Notes: generated by a model not told the origin, from the letters alone. Shown: positions 34,858-45,760, numbered from the stretch's first letter. The stretch is 64,000 nucleotides of DNA from Wolfiporia cocos (GCA_029448655.1 JACCLO010000014.1:1364001-1428000), one strand, 5' to 3'. Made by a program: numbers and translations.

Positions 34858-35561
34858 GTAGAGTTTCAGTCAACTATCTTAATCTGCCAACTGCCCTTCA
34901 CTTAAGAAATCGCAGTTGCGAGCTAGGTTTGCACACAGATTAATCTGCTAGCTGCGGCAGATTAATCTACTGTGACAATAAAATGGTACATCCAGGATTC
35001 AAACCAAGGATCTTAGCATGGATGAGAATAAGAGCATCGCAGCATACGTTAGCCAACTGAGCTACAGTACAACTAGTATCTTTACACTTATAAGAAATAT
35101 ATACAGTATTTTGTAAACTCCATTTTCACAGTTTAACATCTTCCATAACACAAATACAAATGAATCTGCCTCTAAAGACCTGTGACTCCAGTGTATTCAA
35201 CTTTCCCATTGTGAATTGCTCCAGGTCAGGCATGCTACCACTATCATTGATTTTTTATGCTTGTTGTAGCAGTTAGTTGCCTTGATGATTTGCGGAAATT
35301 GTGTGTAAAATCTGCGTTATATAGATTTTGATTGGTCAAATGTGATTGTTGTCACTATGGCTCAGTTGACTAATTATGCTGCGATGCTCTTATTCTCATC
35401 CGTGCTAAGGTCCTTGGTTCGAATCCCGGATGTACCATTTTATTGTCACAGTAGATTAATCTGCCGCAGCTAGCAGATTAATCTGCGTGCAAACCTAGCT
35501 CGCAACTGCGATTTCTTAAGTGAAGGGCAGTTGGCAGATTAAGATAATTGACTGAAGTCCC
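34858..35561. mobile_element. Palindromic tRNA-arm element, copy 3
   Basis: 704 bp, same structure as copy 1, starting GTAGAGTTTCAGTCAAC and ending ATTGACTGAAGTCCC. Flanks share TTTTATT (34851-34857 and 35565-35571), a degraded target duplication. tRNA-like units lie at about 34985-35075 (minus) and 35346-35437 (plus); the plus one has a perfect box B, GGTTCGAATCC. The centre matches copy 1 but is in the opposite orientation relative to the arms. Confidence 0.8.
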
Positions 35562-36230
35562 ACATTTTATTGCAGCCGTTCATGCTGGAGGGATCCTACA
35601 TGCTCGAAAATTTTTCGAAATCATATATAAACATCATATATAGTGTACGTACAACATATATGTCATAGCTTGAGAACTGAGGACCATACAGGGTGAGTTT
35701 GTGCCAAGGACTACTAGAACACTGTAGTTGCTACGCTGTAGTGTTAAAGTCATAAAATACGTCATGTGGAACAAACACCTAGCATCGCTCCGTCCCAAGC
35801 TCTTGACCAGCTGTCCGTAGCCTGACTCGGCGCCTTGCCACAATCCATCCAGCATTTGAGGCGGCATTTTCCGACACTGATGTACATCCGATCTACACAT
35901 GTAGTTCACTGTGTATATGTAATAAGTCTGTATCTTGGCTGACAACTGGTCCTAAGTTTGTAGATATGATGTTCCTCTACCCCTTATGTAAGGTTCGGGC
36001 TCAGCTGTGTCACGCTATGTCACATGGCGCCCAGCTCGCGGTTCTCCACCTGTTTCTTTCATCACCGTGTGCAATCCTTGACCTTCTTGCTATATTACTG
36101 GAGTCCCACAATACATAATAGTTGTCCCAAAATGTTTACTTGTGGAGTATGGTGGCACACACTGGACAAAAAGCATAATTAAGCTGATGTAACTTACAAA
36201 CTGATTGAGCCCACGAAAACTTGTGAGTGG
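35562..36230. other. Unassigned spacer
   Basis: A 103-codon minus frame (35945-35634) shows no recognised domain. Nothing else is seen. Confidence 0.4.
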
Positions 36231-36917
36231 CCATCCATAATATAGCGGGAGCTCGCGCCATAGGCGCTCGCGTGTCGCTAGCGTGCAGCTAGCGTGGACA
36301 CCACGTTTGCCACGTGGCATCCATGTGCGTCATTCCTGCTCCCATTAGATAGGGCGCCTGGCGCCGGTGAATTCCCACACCCAGCGCCTGCAAGGCGCGC
36401 GTGCTGCTAGCTTGTGTTTTGCGTGCTGTTCCTGCCCTGCACCACGGGGATTCGTGCCCCATGCCACGGGGACTCATGCCCCACACAATGGGGATTCGTG
36501 GCCCATTCCATGGGGGTTTGTAGCCCATGCCACAGGGATTTGTGTCCTGTGGCATGAGGATTTTGTAATGTAAATATCCCACACCACGGGGATTTGTACC
36601 CTGTGCCACAGGGATTTGCACCCCAATGCCATGGGAATTTGTGCCCCATGCCACAGGGATTTGTGCTCTGTATCATGGAGATTTGTGCCCCGTGCCATGG
36701 GGATTTGTGTCCTGTGGCACGGGGATTTTGTAATGTAAATACCCCACACCATGGGGATTTGTACCCCGTGCCACAGGGATTTGTGCCTCACATCATGGGG
36801 ATTTTTGTAATGTAAATACCCCACACCACAGGGATCTGTGCCCTGTGCCATGGGGATTTGTGCTTTGTGCCACGGGGATTTATGCCTCATGCCATGGGGA
36901 TTTTTGTAACATAAATG
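36231..36917. mobile_element. Helitron-like sequence, left part (host of G2)
   Basis: Shares GATAGGG..CGCC and TCCCATTAGATAG blocks with 7180-7330 in inverse orientation. It is interrupted by G2: the sequence CATAAATG before G2 and AAATGGCCTGTGCTGTAGA after it match the uninterrupted paralogue at about 45490 (CGTAAATGGCCTATACTGTAGA). The right part continues at 45059-45378 to a Helitron-type 3' end. Confidence 0.6.
36430..36910. repeat. Minisatellite of 22 bp hairpin units
   Basis: About 20 degenerate units of roughly 22 bp with the form CCCCATGCCACGGGGATTTGTG; each unit contains a self-complementary CCCC..GGGG core. Three units are fused to a TTTTGTAATGTAAAT spacer. Open frames on both strands are repeat artefacts. 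Confidence 0.85.
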
Positions 36918-37278
36918 TGTCACAAGCCGATTTCATTCAGTTAGCCAACGACTGAACGGCAACCCTTATCTCATCTAAGCGCCCGCCTAGCATCACGTGC
37001 AAGGACCCCGAACACCCCACACGTGCCTAGTCAGACCCCGGACACTCTTCTCTCGGCTCTACCCCTAGGTTAGGGTTATCACGGACTATTAGCTTACGTA
37101 ATACTGTACAGTAGCCAAACATGTACAAACACCTAAGTAGCATATATACAGGCCTGACGAGCAGGGAACACCCCAGACTCGTCTTGGCCTTTACTGCCTT
37201 GAGTAGCCTCAGATCAGGAAGTCGCTTCCACGCGATTACACTTCCCCTGAGAAGTTGCTTGAGAACGTGCTTGTGTCA
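36918..37278 (+). repeat. G2 5' LTR
   Basis: Starts TGTCACAAGCC, ends GCTTGTGTCA. TATATA at 37143-37148; predicted transcript start AGACTCGTCTT at 37175-37185. Confidence 0.94.
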
Positions 37279-37279
37279 T

Positions 37280-37290
37280 AAGACGAGTCT
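37280..37290 (+). other. G2 primer-binding site, self-priming type
   Basis: AAGACGAGTCT, one base inside the LTR, exact reverse complement of 37175-37185. Same arrangement as G1, although the LTRs have diverged elsewhere. Confidence 0.8.
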
Positions 37291-38054
37291 CCCCCCTCGC
37301 TCTGAGTTCATTCCAGAGCAACCCCGGCGCACTAGGGGCAAAGTGCACTTTTCTTTCGCCCTCGGTTGACTTCTGTCATCCGGGCACGTGATCAGTAAAC
37401 CCATACCCGTCTCATCCCAGGGTCAAGGGATTTGAGTTCTGGGGGCCACTTGTGAACAGCGTGTAGGGGACCACTCCTACCGTTGTCTCTAAGCTACTGA
37501 GCCACCGTCGTGCAATACGGCGTAAAGGCTTTGGGTCTATCCCCACCGTAGTAGAAGTGTACCCGACGCATAATAATCAAAAGCATTAAGGGGCCCTACG
37601 GCAGTTTACAGAGGCACTGGGCACCTATTTACCCGCATTACCGCGGCACGTACGAGCATTACCGCTCCCCCGTCACTATACAACCCAGCGCCCCACCAGG
37701 CGGCTGAAGAGGCGCGACACAGCCTGTCCATACGGCCACTTGGCCACATTACGTTTAGTTTTTACACGCCCCATCCCAGGCGGATAGTTCCTGTCCCCCC
37801 GGTATCCCGAATTAGCTTCGGGGCTGGACGAGGGTTCAGAGGCAGAGTTTACTTGCCGGCTTTGGGCTGAAAACCCCTTAGCGTTTCTTGGCGCACTCCC
37901 GAAAAAGGAGTGGACTCTGACAGAGGCGGACAACCGAAGTTTATAGTTACCACCCCGATCGCAGCTATAGGCTGATCCACAGTGGGCGGGTAGCGCTTCG
38001 AACGTCGCGGCCACTGCTTTTTCAATTTCCGTAAAAACACACCATACATACGTA

Positions 38055-38153
38055 ATGTCCGGCCAACAAACCCCGGCCCTCTCACTCCACACCCCCGACC
38101 CCTTGGCCGAAGCCTTCTTCGAGGACTTCGGGCGCATGTCCGTATGAGACAGT
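38055..38153 (+). pseudogene. G2 Gag N-terminal segment, broken by TGA
   Basis: Same start as G1 (MSGQQTPA...), but codon 31 at 38145-38147 is TGA where G1 has CAA. The frame is otherwise unbroken. Translation could restart at the ATG at 38154, which would remove 33 residues, or the copy could be inactive. Confidence 0.75.
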
Positions 38154-41100
38154 ATGCATGCCCCGCCTCCCGTCGAAGTAGCCCCGGTAGAGGATGGCAC
38201 CGTAGCCGGACACAGCTACCTCCCCTCGGTCCGAACCTTCGCGCCCAACCGAGTACCGCCGGAGGATTTCTACGACCAGGCCTTCGCTCTCGCCCAAAAC
38301 CAGTCGGCTACAGTTCGGGGCGGAAGCCAGTTGGGTCGCATCGACTCACCCCTCGCAATGCAGTGGGCTTTTCCGCCCAACCCGACGACCCACGACTTTG
38401 GCTTCCGGTGCCAAAACGTGGCGGCCACCATGGTTCAAACCGGGGTATGGAACGCCGACATGGGGGCCCGATTACTGCGAGAAGCTCAACGGCTTCAAGC
38501 AGACGCATTGGCAGCAGGCGACGCAGCGTCAGAACACTCGCAGCGTCCCCCCCCGGTCAGGTCAGTACCCTCGGTCCCGGAAGAACGCTTCCGGCCGGTA
38601 GAAAATTGGGTAAGGTCCGTACATATGGGATCTCCCCCACCGGTGAACTCGGCAACCCGTCCGGCATCAAACGTAGGCTCACGGCAGACCAACCCGTTCC
38701 TACCAGGTTACACCCCCCCGGTCATCACCCCGCAGGTACCTTTTTCGGTCATGGCATCACAGCCCCCGGCAGCACGTCCCCCGACGCGTCCCCCCATCGA
38801 CATGTTCGGCAACCCGGTCCCTCCGTCGGAAGCACCACGGACGGCGCATGTGAACACCTGGAGAGCCGCGCCTCTCCCGGGAACGCGTGCGTCCATGTGG
38901 CGGCCCGAGAAACCGGCAAGCTCGCAATGGGATGCCTACTCAATGCTCCCGGAGCCACAGCCTGACCCCCGATACAAGTCAAAGGTGCGGGAACCGGAAG
39001 CATTCACGGGCGACAACTTCATCCCGTGGGTGGTAAGGCTAAAGGTGTACATCGACGACAATCGGCCCCTTCTCTTTACGGACAGCAAAAAGATCGGCAC
39101 TGCGATCTCGCTGATCAGGGGCCCCAAAGTCGACGCCTGGGTAACGGCATTCACGCGAGAGCACTATCGCGACGGTCAATGGCACATGAGCTGGCTCCGT
39201 TTCATCTGGGAACTGCACCAGAAGTTCGACGACCCCGACTTGGAAAAGAAGTCGGCAGTCGCGGCTGAGAAACTGACCATGTCCATCGGCAAAGGCGAGG
39301 AGTATTTCCAGGAACTGGAAAGACTCCTTTCGAAAGCGAAATACGACAAGGAGAACCAGATAGTACACCGCTGGGTCACCGCCGCTATTCCGAAGGAGAT
39401 CTACACCGCCGTACACTCCGCCGTCGTCGCCGCCACCGTCAACGACAAATCGCAGCGTGGATACAACGTCCAGATCCCGGAGGACTATCAATCCTGGAAA
39501 CAGGCAATCCTCCGCACGGACAACGCCATGCGACGACTCCGCGATGAGGAAAAATTGCGCCACGGAAAGCCAACGTCATCGGGTCCCGACAAAGGAAAAA
39601 GTCGGGCAGCAGCGCCATCGGAACAGGGGCCGCGGAAGGAATACTCCGCGGAGGAGAAGGCCAACCTCCTCAAGAGAATCTGCCACTCTTGCAAGAAAAC
39701 GCAGGCAGAGCAGCCCGGCAAAGGCTGCAACAAACCGACTTGGCACCAACCCAACTGGAGGCCCCGAGCAGCCACCAGCGGAGGAAACACCGGTGCCGGT
39801 CCATCCGCACCAGCGCGGACAAGACAGGCCGTCGAAGCAGGGAGTGATGCTCCGAAGGTTCTGGGCGAAGTCAGCCAGGAGGATTTCATCCGAATGGTTG
39901 CGGCCTGGGCCAAGGAGAACCCTGAGGCCGCAAAAGAAGCTGGACTCAACCAGGTACGTCCCTCCTCCTCTAACCGTTTCTCAGTTCTGGAAGTAGAAGA
40001 AACAGTAAACAATGACTCTGCATCTGCCACGGAGGAGATCGAACCGGTTGACGGACTTTATGGGCTTGGAACCGGGGCCCCGATATTTGACCATATATCT
40101 GTACCACGTTCAGTAGACAGGGACCATAGTGACGACGACGAAGCTTCAACATGCTCGTCGGATTCGTTTGTAACAGCCTCGGAGGAGCCTCCCTCTGGAG
40201 CTTGGCGGGAGGAAAAAACCGTGCTTAATTCCTCCATTAACAATGTAAACTATGTACCCATGGACGTAGACCCGGTTGTGGACCCTGATGTGACAATGGC
40301 AGACGCATCAGGACCCACAGTCAAGAAAAAGACTGTAAAGAAAGTGCGGCGTAGACGTGCCAGAGCGAAGGCAGTCACGCTCGACATCTATCTAGACCAC
40401 CCCCGCGCGATAGCACCCGAGCGAAAGACCGCCGGGGCCGCGGGGTACGACCTACACTCTGCGGAGGAGGTCATTATACCGAACGGAAAGCGTGTCACCG
40501 TTAGTACGGGCATCAAGATCAGGATGCCCGACGGTGTATACGGCAGAATAGCCCCACGATCCGGACTCGCCCTCAAGGGAGTCGACGTGGAAGCCGGTGT
40601 AGTAGACGAGGACTACACCGGGGTATTAAAAGTCATACTAAATAATCAAACTGGAACAGATTATTTAGTCGAGTATGGGGACAGGATCGCCCAGTTCATA
40701 CTCGAATGCAATATGACACCCGACACACGTATCGTCAAGAACATCAGGGAAACCACTCGCGGTACAGCGGGTTTCGGTTCTACTGGAGAAAAACTCCGAG
40801 GAAATGTAGTGGTGATCCAGACGGGAAAACGGGGAAAGCAGATCGAAGTACCGATCACTCTCCACCGCCCTGACGGACGCGCCCTCTTCACGAAAGCGCT
40901 GATAGATTCTGGTTCCACGGGATCAGTAATCAGTCGCGCCTACGTCGAGGAACATAAGCTCGAGCAGATCCCGCTAGACCGGCCCGTCAAGCTGTACAAC
41001 GCAGACGGAAGTACCAATGCTGCAGGCAAGATGACGCATTACGTCGAACTCCAGATGCAGATCGACACGCATTTGGAGACACGCAAGTTCCACGTCACGG

Positions 41101-44100
41101 AGCTAGTCTCCGCTGACATATTCCTCGGCTTCGATTGGTTGGAAGACCACAACCCAACCATCGACTGGAAGAAACGCCGGGTCACCTTCACCTGCGACTG
41201 CGAACACGAGCAGATCGAGGAAGGAGACCACATTTATTATATTTTCGCTGACGCATGGATCAGAAACAGGGAAGAATGCAGAGCGGACATCGCGGAACGA
41301 GTACGCGCTACGAAGGCAACCAAGATCGCCATCGCAACCGGAAAAACCACGGAAGCAAAAGCCTTTGAGGAGGTAGTCCCCGAGTACCTACACGACTTCC
41401 GAGACGTGTTTGAGGAAAAGGAATTCGACAACCTCCCCGAACGGCGACCGTGGGACCACGCAATCGAACTGCTGCCCAATTCCGAACCATACGCCGGCAA
41501 GATCTACGCGCTCTCCCCTAGGGAGCAGGAGGCGCTAGATGATTTCTTAGAAGAACAGCTACGAACCGGACGCATACGGCCGTCCAAGTCACCATGGGGG
41601 GCACCATTCTTCTTCGTCAAAAAGAAGGATGGGAAACTGAGACCCATACAAGATTATCGGAAATTGAACCAGATGACCAAGAAGAACCGGTACCCGCTCC
41701 CATTGATCACGGAGCTGCTCAACAAGTTAAAAAGAGCTAAGTACTTCTCGAAATTGGACATTCGTTGGGGATATACAAATGTCAGAATCAAAGAAGGCGA
41801 CGAGGAAAAAGCCGCCTTCATCACTAATCGGGGGCTCTATGAGCCATTAGTGATGTTCTTCGGGATGTGCAATGCACCGGGCACATTCCAAGCTTTGATG
41901 AATGACATTTTCCGAGATCTCATAATGACGGGCAAAGTCATTGTATACCTAGATGATATCCTTGTTTTCACCGAGGACGAGACAGAGCACAGAGAAATCC
42001 TGCGCAAGGTGCTCCTCGTCCTCCGTCAAAACAAACTTACGTGTAAACCGGAGAAATGCGAGTTCATGAAAAGCGAAGTCGAATATCTCGGGCATATAAT
42101 CTCTCACGGGCAGATCCGTATGGACCCCGCGAAGGTAGCTGCAGTAGCCGATTGGCCAGCACCTCGTAACAAGAAAGAAGTGCAGTCCTTCATCGGATTT
42201 GCTAACTTCTACCGGAGATTTATACCCAAGTTCTCCACGGTAGCTCGCCCACTGATCAATCTGACAAAGGACACAGAATGGCAGTGGGGTACAGCGGAAC
42301 TCGAGTGCTTCGAAAAATTGAAAAAGATCTTTATCGAAGCACCCGTGTTAGGGATTCCAAACGACGACGACCCCTTCCGCATCGAGGCAGACTCTTCAGA
42401 CTTTGCGACTGGAGCCTGCCTCATGCAGAAGCAGGAAGGCGTGTGGAAACCCATCGCGTACCAAAGCAAGACGATGATACCGGCAGAACGTAACTACGAG
42501 ATATACGATCGAGAGTTACTCGCTATCATGCGCGCCCTAGACGAATGGCGCCATTTCGTAATGGGAGCAAAGCACCCTGTAGAAATATTAACGGACCATA
42601 AGAACTTAGAATATTTTAAGACTCCACAGAAAATTAATCCGCGACAAGCCCGGTGGATGACGGAACTTGCCGAGTATGACCTACATCTCGTGCACATCCC
42701 CGGCAAAACCAACGGAAGGGCCGATGGGCTTTCCCGAAGAAGTGATCACGGCAACGACAAGGATCACCTCGAAGGGCAAGTCGTCCTGAAGCCACACCTA
42801 TTCGTCGAAGACAGCGCAGAAAGGCTGCGATCTTCCTTCTATACTGTAGTCAAAGGGATAAACTACGACGAAGTAAAGGAGAGGGTCAAAGCGGAAGCCG
42901 CTCTCTACGAAGGAAAGGAAGGAGTAGAAGCAGGGGAAACGACCGAGGACGGTCTGCGATTTAGGAGGGGGAGGATGATCATTCCCCGGGACGAAGAACT
43001 AATAGGAAAAATCATTTCTTCGTTCCACGACACGGTTTCGGCAGGACACCCTGGCACAGAAAACACATACACTGCTATACACCGACACTACTGGTGGCCA
43101 AAGATGAGAAAAGACATCCGCCAGTACGTGAAGGCATGCATCAAGTGCCAGGCAGCCAAACCAGACAGATCCAAACGCGCGGCCCCACTCAACCCGAACC
43201 CTACTCCGTCACACAACTGGGAAAACATCTCCGTAGACATGATCACGGGACTCCCAACTTCCAAGGGTCGCGACGCCATTATTGTAGTAGTAGATATGAA
43301 GTCCAAAGATTATGTAGCTGTACCAACAACGACTAAGTTAACGGCCGAAGGATGGGCCAACATATTTATCGATAAAGTCTACGCCCTTCATGGATTGCCG
43401 AAGAAGATATTCAGCGACAGAGGACCACAGTTCGTTGCGGAGTTCATCAAGGACGTTTATCGAAGGTTGGGGATAGAAGGGAATCCTAGTACAGCGTTCC
43501 ACCCGCAGACAGACGGGCAGACGGAACGAATGAACCAGGAACTGGAAGTGTACCTACGATTATTTATTAACGACACACATACCAACTGGCCGGACTTACT
43601 CCCGCTAGCGGCATTCGCGTATAAGTGTCATGTACATAGTAGTACGGGCTACAGCCCCTTTTACCTTACGCACGGATACCACCCTTTCACAGGAGTAGAG
43701 GGACTCGAGCAAGAAGAGGGGGTAGCACGGGACTGGGTCGAACACATGCACGAGATCTCGAAACGTGCGTCACAGAACCTGGAAAAGGCCAAGCTCCGCA
43801 TGAAGGAATACTACGATGGGAAACGGGCATCGCCACTATCGTATTCCGAAGGAGACATAGTATGGGTAGACGGCCGAAACATCAACATGGGCCACCCTAC
43901 CAAAAAGCTAGACTCCAAGAGGTTCGGACCGTACAAGGTGACGAAGAAAGTCGGACATGGAGCATACGAACTGGACCTTCCCGCAGACATGCGCGGAATA
44001 TACCCCGTCTTTAACGAGGTCCTCCTACTACCGTATCATGCTCCGGCTTTCCCCAATCAGGACCACAAGATCAGGACCGAAGGCAATGACGCTCGCAGGC

Positions 44101-44735
44101 CTCTCCGGATCCTCGCATCCAGAGAAGACCGAGGGCGAGTCGAGCTAGAAGTCGAGTGGTCCGATGGGACTACAACATGGGAACGCAAGCGAGGATTAAC
44201 CCCTTTCCAAGACCTAGTCACGAAGTTCTTCGAAGCTAGACCATCCGCCCCAGGCAACCAGTGGAAAAACCGAAACACTGGCTGGGACCACTCAAAAACC
44301 AAGTGGGACCCAGAATGGGAGGACTTCGAACGAAAGGCTAAGGAAATGGGGCTTAGAGAGAACCCAAAGGAGTTCATCATATACGACGACATAGACAACA
44401 CCCTTCTGATCAAAGGCAACGTACCTTTCTACGCCTACGAGAAGAAACTTGTCGCTCGTAACTTCTGGTTCTGCGACCCGCGCACTCGAGTAATGCAGTA
44501 CGGAATAAGAGTTGGACAACCAATAGAATCCACTATACCTGAGTCAAAAGGATACTGGATCTACCCGGTCTTAAACACGCTCCAACTAGCCAACCCGCAC
44601 ATCTGCAAAAAACTCGTAGACCACCCATGTCACGTCGACCAAACCATGTACAAAGTAATTGCTGGGCGTGGGGACACGCAGCTAGAAGAGGGGGTACTGT
44701 CACAAGCCGATTTCATTCAGTTAGCCAACGACTGA
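38154..44735 (+). CDS. G2 Gag-Pol single frame
   Basis: 2193 codons with no stop between gag and pol, the single-ORF layout known from Tf1. Rough residues: capsid 280-470; CX2CX11CX5H motif about 510-530; acidic linker; dUTPase 740-881 with five intact motifs (AAGYDLHSAEE, GRIAPRSGLALK, VVDEDYTG, YGDRIAQFI, RGTAGFGSTG); protease 890-1030 (LIDSGSTGS); RT with VYLDDILVF near 1265; RNase H about 1400-1530; integrase 1620-1845 (HHCC; VDMI, SDRGPQF, TERMNQELE); chromodomain-like 1981-2024; an unrecognised C-terminal part 2035-2193. The stop (44733-44735) is inside the 3' LTR, so pol coding overlaps the polypurine tract and U3. Confidence 0.93.
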   Translation: MHAPPPVEVAPVEDGTVAGHSYLPSVRTFAPNRVPPEDFYDQAFALAQNQSATVRGGSQLGRIDSPLAMQWAFPPNPTTHDFGFRCQNVAATMVQTGVWNADMGARLLREAQRLQADALAAGDAASEHSQRPPPVRSVPSVPEERFRPVENWVRSVHMGSPPPVNSATRPASNVGSRQTNPFLPGYTPPVITPQVPFSVMASQPPAARPPTRPPIDMFGNPVPPSEAPRTAHVNTWRAAPLPGTRASMWRPEKPASSQWDAYSMLPEPQPDPRYKSKVREPEAFTGDNFIPWVVRLKVYIDDNRPLLFTDSKKIGTAISLIRGPKVDAWVTAFTREHYRDGQWHMSWLRFIWELHQKFDDPDLEKKSAVAAEKLTMSIGKGEEYFQELERLLSKAKYDKENQIVHRWVTAAIPKEIYTAVHSAVVAATVNDKSQRGYNVQIPEDYQSWKQAILRTDNAMRRLRDEEKLRHGKPTSSGPDKGKSRAAAPSEQGPRKEYSAEEKANLLKRICHSCKKTQAEQPGKGCNKPTWHQPNWRPRAATSGGNTGAGPSAPARTRQAVEAGSDAPKVLGEVSQEDFIRMVAAWAKENPEAAKEAGLNQVRPSSSNRFSVLEVEETVNNDSASATEEIEPVDGLYGLGTGAPIFDHISVPRSVDRDHSDDDEASTCSSDSFVTASEEPPSGAWREEKTVLNSSINNVNYVPMDVDPVVDPDVTMADASGPTVKKKTVKKVRRRRARAKAVTLDIYLDHPRAIAPERKTAGAAGYDLHSAEEVIIPNGKRVTVSTGIKIRMPDGVYGRIAPRSGLALKGVDVEAGVVDEDYTGVLKVILNNQTGTDYLVEYGDRIAQFILECNMTPDTRIVKNIRETTRGTAGFGSTGEKLRGNVVVIQTGKRGKQIEVPITLHRPDGRALFTKALIDSGSTGSVISRAYVEEHKLEQIPLDRPVKLYNADGSTNAAGKMTHYVELQMQIDTHLETRKFHVTELVSADIFLGFDWLEDHNPTIDWKKRRVTFTCDCEHEQIEEGDHIYYIFADAWIRNREECRADIAERVRATKATKIAIATGKTTEAKAFEEVVPEYLHDFRDVFEEKEFDNLPERRPWDHAIELLPNSEPYAGKIYALSPREQEALDDFLEEQLRTGRIRPSKSPWGAPFFFVKKKDGKLRPIQDYRKLNQMTKKNRYPLPLITELLNKLKRAKYFSKLDIRWGYTNVRIKEGDEEKAAFITNRGLYEPLVMFFGMCNAPGTFQALMNDIFRDLIMTGKVIVYLDDILVFTEDETEHREILRKVLLVLRQNKLTCKPEKCEFMKSEVEYLGHIISHGQIRMDPAKVAAVADWPAPRNKKEVQSFIGFANFYRRFIPKFSTVARPLINLTKDTEWQWGTAELECFEKLKKIFIEAPVLGIPNDDDPFRIEADSSDFATGACLMQKQEGVWKPIAYQSKTMIPAERNYEIYDRELLAIMRALDEWRHFVMGAKHPVEILTDHKNLEYFKTPQKINPRQARWMTELAEYDLHLVHIPGKTNGRADGLSRRSDHGNDKDHLEGQVVLKPHLFVEDSAERLRSSFYTVVKGINYDEVKERVKAEAALYEGKEGVEAGETTEDGLRFRRGRMIIPRDEELIGKIISSFHDTVSAGHPGTENTYTAIHRHYWWPKMRKDIRQYVKACIKCQAAKPDRSKRAAPLNPNPTPSHNWENISVDMITGLPTSKGRDAIIVVVDMKSKDYVAVPTTTKLTAEGWANIFIDKVYALHGLPKKIFSDRGPQFVAEFIKDVYRRLGIEGNPSTAFHPQTDGQTERMNQELEVYLRLFINDTHTNWPDLLPLAAFAYKCHVHSSTGYSPFYLTHGYHPFTGVEGLEQEEGVARDWVEHMHEISKRASQNLEKAKLRMKEYYDGKRASPLSYSEGDIVWVDGRNINMGHPTKKLDSKRFGPYKVTKKVGHGAYELDLPADMRGIYPVFNEVLLLPYHAPAFPNQDHKIRTEGNDARRPLRILASREDRGRVELEVEWSDGTTTWERKRGLTPFQDLVTKFFEARPSAPGNQWKNRNTGWDHSKTKWDPEWEDFERKAKEMGLRENPKEFIIYDDIDNTLLIKGNVPFYAYEKKLVARNFWFCDPRTRVMQYGIRVGQPIESTIPESKGYWIYPVLNTLQLANPHICKKLVDHPCHVDQTMYKVIAGRGDTQLEEGVLSQADFIQLAND
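44685..44697 (+). other. G2 polypurine tract
   Basis: GAAGAGGGGGTAC before the 3' LTR, identical to G1. Confidence 0.8.
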
Positions 44736-45058
44736 ACGGCAACCCTTATCTCATCTAAGCGCCCGCCTAGCATCACGTGCAAGGACCCCGAACACCCCAC
44801 ACGTGCCTAGTCAGACCCCGGACACTCTTCTCTCGGCTCTACCCCTAGGTTAGGGTTATCACGGACTATTAGCTTACGTAATACTGTACAGTAGCCAAAC
44901 ATGTACAAACACCTAAGTAGCATATATACAGGCCTGACGAGCAGGGAACACCCCAGACTCGTCTTGGCCTTTACTGCCTTGAGTAGCCTCAGATCAGGAA
45001 GTCGCTTCCACGCGATTACACTTCCCCTGAGAAGTTGCTTGAGAACGTGCTTGTGTCA
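44698..45058 (+). repeat. G2 3' LTR
   Basis: 361 bp, no difference from the 5' LTR found on reading. Confidence 0.94.
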
Positions 45059-45378
45059 AAATGGCCTGTGCTGTAGATGCCTGCCAAAAGATTGCAAAAA
45101 ATGAAGAACATTTTGACACCACATTACACAGTATTACAAGCGAAGCGACAATGAGACCGAGCATCAGCGAGGTGTCAGAAGTGGCTGAGTAGGCAGAGAC
45201 AAGAGACAAAAGAGGGAAGTTGGGGAAGCCATGGGTAATGCACAGGAAATTCATGGGGGATGCACAGGTAACTTCAAAAAACCCCGATTATCTGAAATAG
45301 GCACACATGGATTGGGATACTGTATTGAAGTGGAAAAAAACTGTGCGACCGTGGCGAAGCCACGGGTAATTAAGCTAG
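45059..45378 (+). mobile_element. Helitron-like sequence, right part with 3' end
   Basis: Continues the element interrupted by G2. It ends with a hairpin CCGTGGCGAAGCCACGG (45349-45365), GTAATTAAG and CTAG followed by T (45378/45379), the Helitron 3' signature (hairpin, CTRR, host T). Confidence 0.65.
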
Positions 45379-45760
45379 TCTAAGTACCAAAGGGCTGTGG
45401 ACATTTCCCACGGATGGCGCCTACAACGTGCGCGCGGCGTTCAAGTCAAGTCCTTTTGACCGTGTTTCGCGCGTCCTCCCTGTGCCGCGTGTTGTAACGT
45501 AAATGGCCTATACTGTAGATACCTGCTAGAAAATTTAAGAGTAACCGGGAGGGTTATGAGGCACCACAAGTGAAGCGACGATGACACCGAGCATCAGCGA
45601 GGTGTCGAAAGTGGCTGAGCGAGGTGCAGCAGGGTGATCACACACCCTGGGGGTTGGGTGGACTCGCATTGCCATATAATATGTTTTTCCCTTATTCTAT
45701 TAGTTATCATACTTAAGTAACAATTGACATCCGTGGCAAAGCCGCGGGTAATTAAACTCG
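45379..45760 (+). mobile_element. Second Helitron-like unit
   Basis: Paralogue of the previous unit: same CTGTAGATACCTGC and GAGCATCAGCGAGGTGTC blocks and a 3' hairpin at 45731-45747, ending CTCG at 45760 (degenerate CTRR). It matches 6630-7040 in inverse orientation. Confidence 0.6.

Larger units (their letters stand above)
36918..45058 (+). mobile_element. Ty3/gypsy retrotransposon G2, full length, recent
   Basis: 8141 bp with 361 bp LTRs that look identical by eye and a perfect 5 bp target duplication AAATG (36913-36917 and 45059-45063). It holds the same domain set as G1. Identical LTRs point to a very recent insertion. The only visible defect is a TGA early in gag. Confidence 0.96.

Noticed and set aside
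36430..36910. CRISPR array
   Set aside because: Repeat units are contiguous and degenerate, with no unique spacers, in a eukaryotic genome.
36289..36923. Frames with repeated PHGMGHKSPWHGAQIPM-like peptides
   Set aside because: They arise from the 22 bp minisatellite read in several frames on both strands; no start context or domain.
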